Assembly: GCA_003567055.1 (NCBI GenBank)
Contig: PXAW01000420.1
Location: 1 to 5,178, forward strand
From: Hyphomicrobiales bacterium
GTDB taxonomy: Bacteria > Pseudomonadota > Alphaproteobacteria > Rhizobiales > Beijerinckiaceae
DNA length: 5,178 nt
Direction of reading: 5' to 3'
Shown: positions 1 to 5,178 of the stretch, piece after piece
How the letters are laid out: each line of letters begins with the position of its first letter
How positions within the stretch are numbered: the first letter of the stretch is position 1
Notes under the pieces: model-generated
What the model was told of the DNA's origin: nothing
Databases searched by the model: none
The model's input: the letters and a program-made list of their open reading frames with translations, nothing else
Made by a program: the position numbers and the translations under genes

Positions 1-13
1 CCATATATCCATC

Positions 14-505
14 ATGTTCGCCTCCACCCCGAAATCTGCTGCCGGTTCTGCCATGTCTTTCGCCCGTCTGCTCAAATCTGCGGCGATCTTCTTCGGCTTG
101 CGGCCCGCACGACAGGGCCACTGGCCCGATCCCGCGCATCTGGGCGCGACGGCGCTGCTCGTGCATGTCGCGCGGGTCGACGGACAGTTCAGCGATGCCG
201 AACGCCGGCGGCTGGAAGCGGCGGCCCACGCGCATTTCTGCCGATCGGCCCGTGAGGCGACGCATCTTGTCAGGCGCGCCCTGACGCTTGATGATGAGGT
301 GAGTGACGTATCGGAAATCCTCGACATGATCGGGCGTGATGACGATGATCGCCGCCGCGCCCTGACGCTGGCCTTCGCCGTGGCCTCGGCGGATGGCGCG
401 ATGCAGGAGATCGAGGAGAACCTCGTCTGGCGCGTCGGGCGCCTGCTCGGCTTCGACGACGATGCCATCACCGCCATCAGGGAGACGCAGACGGCTCAGC
501 CATGA
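14..505 (+). CDS. TerB-like (tellurite resistance TerB family) protein
   Basis: This encodes a small, probably cytoplasmic, all-helical protein of the TerB/DjlA-N-like family. Two matching helical repeats are visible: an ALLVHVARVDGQFSDAE block at about residues 46-62, and a second, AFAVASADGAMQEIEENLVW, at about 119-138, each carrying the acidic D-G-x-x-x-x-x-E pattern typical of the family, where such residues are thought to bind metal. The length (163 aa) is close to the usual 140-150 aa for stand-alone members. The start is uncertain. The ATG at 14 has no visible Shine-Dalgarno sequence and the frame stays open to the left edge. The ATG at 53 (protein beginning MSFARLLKSA) would give 150 aa, nearer the family norm, but also lacks a clear ribosome site. 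The stop codon overlaps the start of the next gene (ATGA), so the two are probably co-translated. The exact biochemical role is unknown; most members have no shown link to tellurite. Confidence 0.8.
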   Translation: MFASTPKSAAGSAMSFARLLKSAAIFFGLRPARQGHWPDPAHLGATALLVHVARVDGQFSDAERRRLEAAAHAHFCRSAREATHLVRRALTLDDEVSDVSEILDMIGRDDDDRRRALTLAFAVASADGAMQEIEENLVWRVGRLLGFDDDAITAIRETQTAQP

Positions 506-1290
506 TCGCACCAGACCCGGACAAATCCCCCGTTCTCATCGTCCTGCACCAGGAGACCTCGACGCCCGGTCGCGTCGGTCGGCTGCTCATGGAGCGCGGC
601 TATCCCCTCGATATCCGCCGCCCCCGCTATGGCGATCCGCTGCCCGACACGCTTGCCGACCATGCCGGCGCGGTGATCTTCGGCGGGCCGATGAGCGCCA
701 ATGACGAGGAGGATTTCATCCGGCGCGAGACCGACTGGATCGCGGTGCCCCTGAAGGAGCGCAAGCCCTATCTCGGCCTGTGCCTCGGCGCGCAGATCAT
801 GGCCCGGCATCTGGGCGCGCGGGTCTATGCGCATGAGCAGGGGCGCGCGGAGATCGGCTATTATCCGCTGACGCCGACCCATGCCGGACTCGCCGTCGAG
901 AAGCGCCTCGGCACGCCCTGGCCGGATCACGTCTATCACTGGCACCGCGAAGGTTTCGACTGCCCGCCCGGCGCGGTGACGCTCGCCACCGGCGACGATT
1001 TTCCCGTCCAGGCCGTGCGTTACGGCCCCGCCGCCTATGCCTTCCAGTTCCACCCGGAGGTCACCTATGCCATGACCTGCCGCTGGACCACGCGGGCGCA
1101 TGAGCGCATGAAGCTGCCCGGCGCCAAGCCGCGCAAGGAGCATCTCGAAGGGCGGCTGATCCATGACCCTGCGGTCAATGTCTGGATCAATCATTTCCTG
1201 GATTACTGGCTCGCCGGCGGCTGTGCCGAGGAGGCCGGCCGGCATGGTGCGCCGACCTTCATCGACCGCGCCGCCGCGCAATCGTTGTGA
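502..1290 (+). CDS. Class I glutamine amidotransferase, stand-alone (GuaA-N-like)
   Basis: This is a triad-type glutaminase domain, which hydrolyses glutamine and delivers ammonia to an acceptor. The nucleophile elbow is GLCLGAQ with Cys94, and the His-Glu pair is His184/Glu186 in FQFHPEV. The oxyanion-side GGPMSAND loop lies at 61-68 and an HWHRE segment, usual in GMP-synthase-like members, at 146-150. All catalytic residues are present, so the enzyme should be active. At 262 aa it is a single domain plus a tail of about 75 residues (LPGAKPRKEHLEGRLIHDPA... onward), with no ATP-pyrophosphatase or other synthetase domain, so it is not GuaA itself. The acceptor substrate cannot be told from the sequence; related stand-alone proteins include gamma-glutamyl-polyamine or gamma-glutamyl-peptide hydrolases as well as true amidotransferases. 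The start at 502 overlaps the TerB-like stop by 4 bases, which implies translational coupling. The gene ends right at the edge of the intergenic repeat. Confidence 0.88.
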   Translation: MIAPDPDKSPVLIVLHQETSTPGRVGRLLMERGYPLDIRRPRYGDPLPDTLADHAGAVIFGGPMSANDEEDFIRRETDWIAVPLKERKPYLGLCLGAQIMARHLGARVYAHEQGRAEIGYYPLTPTHAGLAVEKRLGTPWPDHVYHWHREGFDCPPGAVTLATGDDFPVQAVRYGPAAYAFQFHPEVTYAMTCRWTTRAHERMKLPGAKPRKEHLEGRLIHDPAVNVWINHFLDYWLAGGCAEEAGRHGAPTFIDRAAAQSL

Positions 1291-1322
1291 GCATCATTCC
1301 GTCAGGTGGATACCGGCTGACG
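1290..1322 (+). repeat. 33-bp direct repeat, copy 1
   Basis: This 33-base unit is identical to 1394-1426 (period 104 bases). It starts on the last base of the amidotransferase stop codon. The next base on each side differs between the copies, so 33 bases is the full exact match. Confidence 0.95.
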
Positions 1323-1335
1323 GAAAAAATGATGC
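1291..1335. other. Imperfect palindrome / hairpin in repeat copy 1
   Basis: The arms GCATCATT (1291-1298) and AATGATGC (1328-1335) pair, as do CCGTCAG (1299-1305) and CTGACGG (1317-1323). This gives a 15-bp stem with a four-A bulge (1324-1327) and an 11-base loop. Neither strand has a T-run directly after the stem, so it does not look like a classical intrinsic terminator. It may still protect the 3' end of the upstream + strand mRNA. Confidence 0.8.
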
Positions 1336-1343
1336 GTCCGAGC

Positions 1344-1392
1344 AAAAACGCGGAGCGCCCGATCTGACCCGGTCAGGTCGGATGGCGCTCCG
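1344..1392 (-). terminator. Intrinsic terminator of the iron-transport operon
   Basis: Read on the - strand, CGGAGCGCC (1392-1384) pairs with GGCGCTCCG (1359-1351). An inner stem continues it, CGATCTGAC (1360-1368) with GTCAGGTCG (1372-1380), which includes one G-T pair, has a three-base loop and leaves a small bulge at 1381-1383. Two bases after the stem comes a run of five Ts (1348-1344). It lies 37 bases downstream of the ATPase stop codon, the expected place for the operon's terminator. On the + strand the hairpin is not followed by Ts, so it should work mainly in one direction. Confidence 0.8.
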
Positions 1393-1393
1393 A

Positions 1394-1426
1394 AGCATCA
1401 TTCCGTCAGGTGGATACCGGCTGACG
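1394..1426 (+). repeat. 33-bp direct repeat, copy 2
   Basis: This is identical to copy 1 at 1290-1322. It keeps the inner stem CGTCAG/CTGACG (1404-1409 with 1421-1426) but lacks the outer right arm found after copy 1. It ends two bases before the stop codon of the - strand ATPase gene. Confidence 0.95.
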
Positions 1427-1428
1427 CC

Positions 1429-2589
1429 TCATTCCGCGATCAGGCTCTGGATATCCTGGTTGATCGGCACGACGCAGTCGCAGACGCGCAGATTGACCCG
1501 CGCCCCGACCTCGATCTGTTCGGCGGGGCCGCTGATCACCAGAAGCCGGCGCTCGCCCTTCCTGACCCAGTAGAGCTGGTCATGGCCGCGATATTCGCGC
1601 CCGATCACCTCGGCCTCGCCCTCTTCATGCGGCTCGAGCAGGATCTGCTCGGGGCGCACCGCGAGATCGACCGTGCCGTTCACCGCCTTCGACAGTTCCA
1701 CGCGCCCGAACGGCGTCTCGGCGCCGAGCCCCTCGGCCTTGCCGGTGACGATGTTCGAGCGCCCGATGAAGCTCGCCACGAAGGAGCTGACCGGGTGGCG
1801 GTAGATTTCGTCCGGCGTGCCGATCTGGCAGACCTTGCCCGCCTCCATCACCACGATACGGTCGGCCAGCGCCAGCGCCTCTTCCTGGTCATGGGTGACG
1901 AGGATGCCGGCGGAGCCGGATTTCTTCAGGAGCGCCCGCACTTCCTGGCGGGTCTCGACGCGCATGGCGGCATCGAGATTGGAAAACGGCTCGTCGAGCA
2001 GGACCAGCGGCGGCGCCAGCGCCAGGGTGCGTGCCAGCGCCACGCGCTGCTGCTGGCCGCCGGAGAGCTCGTGCGGCTTGCGTTTCGCGAGATCGGACAG
2101 GCCGACGAGTTCGAGCATCTCGCCCACCCGCGCCGCAGCCTCCTTGCGGGGCAGCTTGTGCAAGCCGAAGCGGACATTCTCGAACACGTCGAGATGGGGA
2201 AACAGGGCATAATCCTGAAAGACGAAACCGATGCCGCGTTTTTCCGGCGGCAGATCGGTGATGTCGACACCGCGCATGCGGATGTGCCCGGCATCGGGCT
2301 GTTCGAACCCGCCGATCATGCGCAGGGTCGTGGTCTTGCCGCAGCCTGACGGGCCGAGCAGGGCGAGGAGCTCGCCCTCATAGACATCGAGCGTGACGCC
2401 ATCCACGGCGGGGCGCTCGCCGGCACGGAACACGCGCTTGAGCCCCTCGATGATCATCAGCGGTGGGCCGCTGGCACCGGCATAGGCCGCGCCACCGATC
2501 AGACCCGCCGGGCAGGTCGGCGCGGCGGGGCGGATATCGGCATCCTCGAAAGCGGTGCGCGTGGCGTCGGTCGCGGCGGGGTTGTCCAT
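1429..2589 (-). CDS. fbpC: Iron ABC transporter ATP-binding protein (FbpC/AfuC-like)
   Basis: This is the cytoplasmic ATPase of the importer, working as a dimer on the permease. All motifs are intact: Walker A GPSGCGKTT (79-87), Q-loop Gln125 in FVFQDYALFPH, signature LSGGQQQR (175-182), Walker B LVLLDEP (195-201), D-loop SNLD and switch His233 in VTHDQEEA. Residues from about 275 form the TOBE-type C-terminal region (VRPEQILL at 311-318) found in the PotA/FbpC/CysA group. The length, 386 aa, is longer than the usual 340-360 because of an N-terminal extension of about 44 Ala/Pro-rich residues before MIIEGLKRVF. The start at 2589 is supported by an AGGAGG six bases upstream; the internal Met45 has no such site. 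It begins two bases after the permease stop, so the genes are coupled. Iron as substrate is inferred from the operon; the ATPase alone could equally suggest a spermidine or thiamine system. The symbol is by homology. Confidence 0.9.
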   Translation of the reverse strand: MDNPAATDATRTAFEDADIRPAAPTCPAGLIGGAAYAGASGPPLMIIEGLKRVFRAGERPAVDGVTLDVYEGELLALLGPSGCGKTTTLRMIGGFEQPDAGHIRMRGVDITDLPPEKRGIGFVFQDYALFPHLDVFENVRFGLHKLPRKEAAARVGEMLELVGLSDLAKRKPHELSGGQQQRVALARTLALAPPLVLLDEPFSNLDAAMRVETRQEVRALLKKSGSAGILVTHDQEEALALADRIVVMEAGKVCQIGTPDEIYRHPVSSFVASFIGRSNIVTGKAEGLGAETPFGRVELSKAVNGTVDLAVRPEQILLEPHEEGEAEVIGREYRGHDQLYWVRKGERRLLVISGPAEQIEVGARVNLRVCDCVVPINQDIQSLIAE

Positions 2590-2591
2590 TG

Positions 2592-4187
2592 TCAGCCTCC
2601 TGCCTTCTTATCATGGCGTAGCACGAAGCCCACGAAAAGGGCCGAGAATACGATGATCGCCGCCGCATAGGGTGCGGCTTCGAGAAGCATCCCCTCGGAT
2701 GTACGCGAGAACATGGTGATCGAAAGCGGCCGGAACCCGGTCGGCGCCAGCAGAAAGGCGATCGGCAATTCCTTCATGGCGATGACGAAGACCAGGACCA
2801 TCCCGGCGATGATGCCCGGTCGGATCGTGGGCAATGTCACCCGCGCGAAGGTCGAGACGGGCCCGTGGCCCAGCGCCCGCGCCGCCTCCTCCACCGAGGG
2901 CCGCGCCTGATACAGCGCCGAGCGGATCGGTCCGAGCGCGAGCGCGAGGAAGGCCAGCGCATAAACGCTCACGAGCAGGAGATGCGTCTGATACAGGATG
3001 GGCGCGCCCTGCAGCGAAAAGAAGACGAAAGCGAGCGCGAAGGCCAGTGCAGGCACCGCATAACCGATGAAGGCCAGCCGGTTGATCAGCGTCGAGAGCG
3101 GCGAGGGATAGCGCACGGCGAGCACCGCGATGGGCAGCGCCATCAAGGCCGCCAGCATGGCGGAGGGCACCGCCACCGACAGTGACTGGCCGAAGCTGTC
3201 GACCACGGCGGGCAGGCTCGCCGCGAGCGGCCCGCGCGTCATCCAGAAGGCGAGCACGGCGACAGGCAGGCCGATCGAGGCGATCACCACGCTCGAAACG
3301 AATCCCCAGCCTGCGACCTGCCCCAGAGGCCCGAGCCGGGTGATGCGCGTCCCGACGCCGGAGCCGGAACCCGTGCGCGCATAATGCGCGCCCTCGCGCA
3401 GGCGGCTCTCCCACCAGACCACGGTCAGCGCGATCGCGATCAGGATCAGCGCCAGCCAGGAGGCATAGACCCGGTCGAAGGCGGCGGAATACTGGATATA
3501 GATGACGTAGGAGAAGACCTCGTAGCGCATCAGCGCCACGGCGCCGAAATCGCCGATCACATAGAGCCCGATCACCAGCCAGCCGGCGAGCAGCGCCGGC
3601 ATCAGATGCGGCAGCGTCACCCGCGTGAAGACCTGTCGCGGCGTGCAGCCGAGCGCGCGCGCACTCTCCTCGAGGCTCTGGTCGAGGCCGGTAAAGGCCG
3701 CGCGCAGGTTCAGATAGAGATACGGGAAGGTGTAGAGCGTCAGCGCCAGCGTCGCCCCCCACCAGCCCTGCGGGCGTGGCAGGGCGAAGCCGAAGGTCTG
3801 GTTGAGGAAGCCGTAATTGCCGGCAAGCCCGATCAGCGCATAGGCCATGACATAGCCCGGCACCGCCAGCGGCATCACCGCGAGCACGTTGACGACGCGC
3901 TTGCCGACGAGATCGGTGCGGCTCACCAGCCAGGCCATGGGCAGGGCGATCAGCGTCGAGAAGGCGAGCACCCCCGCCGTCAGCGCGGCGGTGTTGAGCA
4001 TCAGCTGCACCGTTCGCGGACGCGCCAGCAGCCGCATCACCGTCTCGAAATCCGCCTCGAAGGCGCGCAGCACGAGATACCAGAGCGGCAAAACCATCAA
4101 GGCCCCGACCATGAGGCCGAGGACGGAAAAGATCAGACGAGCCGCCGGAATTCTCCGGCGACCCGTATTCAGGCTGGATATGGCCAC
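2592..4187 (-). CDS. fbpB: Iron ABC transporter permease, fused two-domain (FbpB/AfuB-like)
   Basis: This is the inner-membrane channel of the importer in a single chain of 531 aa, the normal size for FbpB/SfuB-type permeases that fuse two BPD-type permease domains. Each half carries an EAA loop that docks on the ATPase: EESARALG...RVTLPHLMPALLAG (173-202) and EEAARALG...RVTLPTIRPGIIAG (433-462). By eye there are about twelve hydrophobic spans, near residues 17-39, 62-87, 98-122, 143-163, 198-218, 242-260, 292-315, 335-358, 368-392, 400-420, 456-478 and 503-524. The fused form argues against a polyamine (PotB plus PotC) system and fits ferric iron, though thiamine (ThiP) permeases are also fused. 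The start is a GTG at 4187, ten bases after the stop of the binding-protein gene. Only a weak GAG-type ribosome site precedes it, so translation probably relies on coupling. No in-frame ATG before the first span offers a better start. The symbol is by homology. Confidence 0.9.
   Translation of the reverse strand: MAISSLNTGRRRIPAARLIFSVLGLMVGALMVLPLWYLVLRAFEADFETVMRLLARPRTVQLMLNTAALTAGVLAFSTLIALPMAWLVSRTDLVGKRVVNVLAVMPLAVPGYVMAYALIGLAGNYGFLNQTFGFALPRPQGWWGATLALTLYTFPYLYLNLRAAFTGLDQSLEESARALGCTPRQVFTRVTLPHLMPALLAGWLVIGLYVIGDFGAVALMRYEVFSYVIYIQYSAAFDRVYASWLALILIAIALTVVWWESRLREGAHYARTGSGSGVGTRITRLGPLGQVAGWGFVSSVVIASIGLPVAVLAFWMTRGPLAASLPAVVDSFGQSLSVAVPSAMLAALMALPIAVLAVRYPSPLSTLINRLAFIGYAVPALAFALAFVFFSLQGAPILYQTHLLLVSVYALAFLALALGPIRSALYQARPSVEEAARALGHGPVSTFARVTLPTIRPGIIAGMVLVFVIAMKELPIAFLLAPTGFRPLSITMFSRTSEGMLLEAAPYAAAIIVFSALFVGFVLRHDKKAGG
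2596..2601 (-). promoter_or_regulatory. Strong Shine-Dalgarno of the ATPase gene
   Basis: AGGAGG on the - strand lies six bases before the ATG at 2589. It falls within the last codons of the permease gene (Ala-Gly-Gly-stop), so the ATPase ribosome site is built into the end of the upstream coding sequence. It decides the longer of the two possible ATPase starts. Confidence 0.85.
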
Positions 4188-4197
4188 GATGCTCTAC

Positions 4198-5178
4198 TCA
4201 GATCAGCCCGGCTTCACGGATAAGGTCCAGCGTGCCCTCGAGATCGGTCAGGGTGTTGAGATCGAATTCCGGCGCCGCAGCGACGGCCTCATCGAAGGTC
4301 ACACCCATACCGGCCACCGGCACGATACCGCTGCCGCTTACAGGAAATTCGTAGACATTGCCCGTAAAATATTGCTGGGCGACAGGGCCGAGCAGGAAGT
4401 CGATGAACTGCACCGCCTCATCCGCATGATCGGAGGTGGCGAGCACGCCGATCCCGGCGGTCATCATCAGATTGCCGATATCGCCCTCAGTGAAGGTCGC
4501 CTGCGCCACCGGGAAACCGGCATCGCTGGCGAGGAAGCGACCGAGGTAATAATTGTTGGTGAGCATGATATCGGCCTCACCATCGGCGATGGCCTGATAG
4601 CCGGCGGTGTTGTTGCGCACGATCACCGGATCGTTGGCAGCAAGCCCCTGCAGCCATTCCAGTGTGAACGCATCACCTTCCGCTACGCGAAGCGCGTTGA
4701 CATGGCCCACGAAGGAGCCGTTGGTGGGCGCGAGCGCCATGCGCCCGGAGAAGCGCGCGTCGGTGAGCTCGGCCATGGTCTGCGGCAATTCATCCTCGGC
4801 GAGGCGCTCGGGCGAATAGGCCAAGAGGCGCGAGCGCCCGGAAATCCCGACCCAGCGCCCGTCATTGTCGCGATAGACCGCATCGACCTTGTCGAGCGTC
4901 TCCTGCGGCAGCGCCGTGAACATGCCGGTGATCGCGCCGAGAGCGGTGACGTCCTGCGCCCAGTAGAGATCGGCGGGGGACCTGTCGCCTTCTTCCTGGA
5001 GCAGGATGGCGAGTTCCGCCGTGCCGCCGTAGCGCACATTGACGTTGATGCCGGTTTCCTGGGTGAAAGCCGAGATGATCGGCGCGACCAGCGTCTCACC
5101 ACGCCCGGAATAGAGCGTCAGATCGGCGGCCATTGCGGCGGTCATGGTGCCGGTCGCACCAAATCCGATGGCGAGCGC
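4198..5178 (-). CDS. fbpA: Iron ABC transporter substrate-binding protein, 5'-partial (FbpA-like)
   Basis: This is the periplasmic binding protein that hands substrate to the permease. The reading frame is open to the right edge, so the true start lies outside. The edge translates as ALAIGFGATGTMTAAMA followed by ADLTLYSGRGE, a signal-peptide end with a likely cleavage after AMA (near base 5128). The ATG at 5145 lies inside the signal peptide and is unlikely to be the start. About 315 residues follow it, with the mature part near 309, usual for the family. Numbered from the Met at 5145, landmarks are LYSGRGE (11-17), SPADLYWAQD (56-65), ISGRSRLLAY (101-110) and the adjacent Tyr199-Tyr200 in TNNYYLGRF, the tyrosine pair that binds ferric iron in FbpA-type proteins. 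The classical His and Glu ligands of Haemophilus FbpA are not evident. It heads a binding protein-permease-ATPase operon, the fbpABC/sfuABC/afuABC order. Iron is the best guess; another metal or anion complex is possible. Confidence 0.88.
   Translation of the reverse strand, partial: ALAIGFGATGTMTAAMAADLTLYSGRGETLVAPIISAFTQETGINVNVRYGGTAELAILLQEEGDRSPADLYWAQDVTALGAITGMFTALPQETLDKVDAVYRDNDGRWVGISGRSRLLAYSPERLAEDELPQTMAELTDARFSGRMALAPTNGSFVGHVNALRVAEGDAFTLEWLQGLAANDPVIVRNNTAGYQAIADGEADIMLTNNYYLGRFLASDAGFPVAQATFTEGDIGNLMMTAGIGVLATSDHADEAVQFIDFLLGPVAQQYFTGNVYEFPVSGSGIVPVAGMGVTFDEAVAAAPEFDLNTLTDLEGTLDLIREAGLI

Larger units (their letters stand above)
1291..1426. repeat. Mosaic palindromic intergenic element (RIME/Bru-RS-like)
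   Basis: This interval fills nearly all of the 138-base gap between the convergent genes. It consists of a palindromic repeat (1291-1335), a short A-rich spacer, a long hairpin (1351-1392) and a second, right-truncated copy of the repeat (1395-1426). The word GTCAGGTGGAT occurs at 1301-1311 and 1405-1415, and GTCAGGTCGGAT at 1372-1383, so the middle hairpin shares a core with the two outer units. On the - strand the loop reads CCGGTATCCAC, resembling the CCGGTTTCCAC loops of palindromic repeats scattered through Rhizobiales genomes. No reading frame of note is present. Assignment to a RIME-like family is from memory and form, not from a database match. Confidence 0.6.

Noticed and set aside
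496..1281. A 261-codon open frame on the - strand opposite the amidotransferase
   Set aside because: It is the mirror of a well-supported gene with an intact catalytic triad; the translation is Gly/Arg/Asp-rich with no recognisable domain, as expected for an antisense frame in high-GC DNA.
1290..1426. CRISPR-like repeat pair (two 33-base repeats with a 71-base interval)
   Set aside because: There are only two copies, the interval is too long and forms its own hairpin sharing the repeat core, and no cas genes are present.
1290..1426. Attachment sites or target duplication of an inserted mobile element
   Set aside because: Only 71 bases lie between the copies, with no transposase or integrase. 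The repeats are parts of the element and not duplicated target, since each is palindromic and shares sequence with the interior.
1582..2349. A 255-codon open frame on the + strand opposite the ATPase
   Set aside because: It lies wholly across the conserved ATPase core, whose motifs are all intact in the other strand, and shows no family features.
3384..4223. A 279-codon open frame on the + strand opposite the permease
   Set aside because: The translation is a run of Arg, Gln, His and Glu typical of the complement of a membrane-protein gene, with no domain.
1429..5178. Polyamine (potABCD) or thiamine (thiBPQ) uptake system
   Set aside because: The permease is a fused chain, unlike PotB/PotC. 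The ATPase has a TOBE region and full FbpC length, unlike the short ThiQ. The binding protein has the adjacent tyrosine pair of iron-binding members. The substrate is still inferred, not shown.

Overview
The window looks like ordinary chromosome from a high-GC alphaproteobacterium, most likely of the order Hyphomicrobiales (Rhizobiales). This rests on strongly G/C-ending codon use, the protein families present, and a short palindromic intergenic repeat that resembles the RIME/Bru-RS mosaic repeats of rhizobia and Brucella. The placement is an inference; there is no rRNA or other marker here.

Layout: two convergent transcription units. On the + strand (14-1290) a small TerB-like protein is followed, with a 4-base ATGA overlap, by a class I glutamine amidotransferase that stands alone without a synthetase domain. 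On the - strand (5178 down to 1429) lies a tight three-gene operon for an iron-type ABC importer: a periplasmic binding protein whose signal peptide runs off the right edge (fbpA-like), a fused two-domain permease (fbpB-like) and an ATPase with a C-terminal TOBE region (fbpC-like). The gaps are 10 and 2 bases. The binding protein captures the substrate, presumably ferric iron, in the periplasm; the single permease chain supplies both halves of the channel; two copies of the ATPase power uptake.

The two units meet across 138 bases (1291-1428), the only sizeable non-coding stretch. It is bounded by two identical 33-base copies of a repeat that is itself palindromic. Between the copies is a long hairpin which, read on the - strand, is followed by five Ts and so looks like the intrinsic terminator of the transporter operon. 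The same GTCAGGT(C)GGAT core occurs in both repeats and in the terminator hairpin, so the whole interval reads as one mosaic repeat element that now supplies the terminator. The last codons of the ATPase gene also align, with gaps, to the repeat.

I see no phage, transposase, CRISPR, toxin-antitoxin or defence genes, and no clear novel system. The mosaic repeat, the non-classical iron-ligand set of the binding protein, the long ATPase N-terminus and the TerB/amidotransferase pairing are the points most worth a second look. The promoters of both units lie outside the window.
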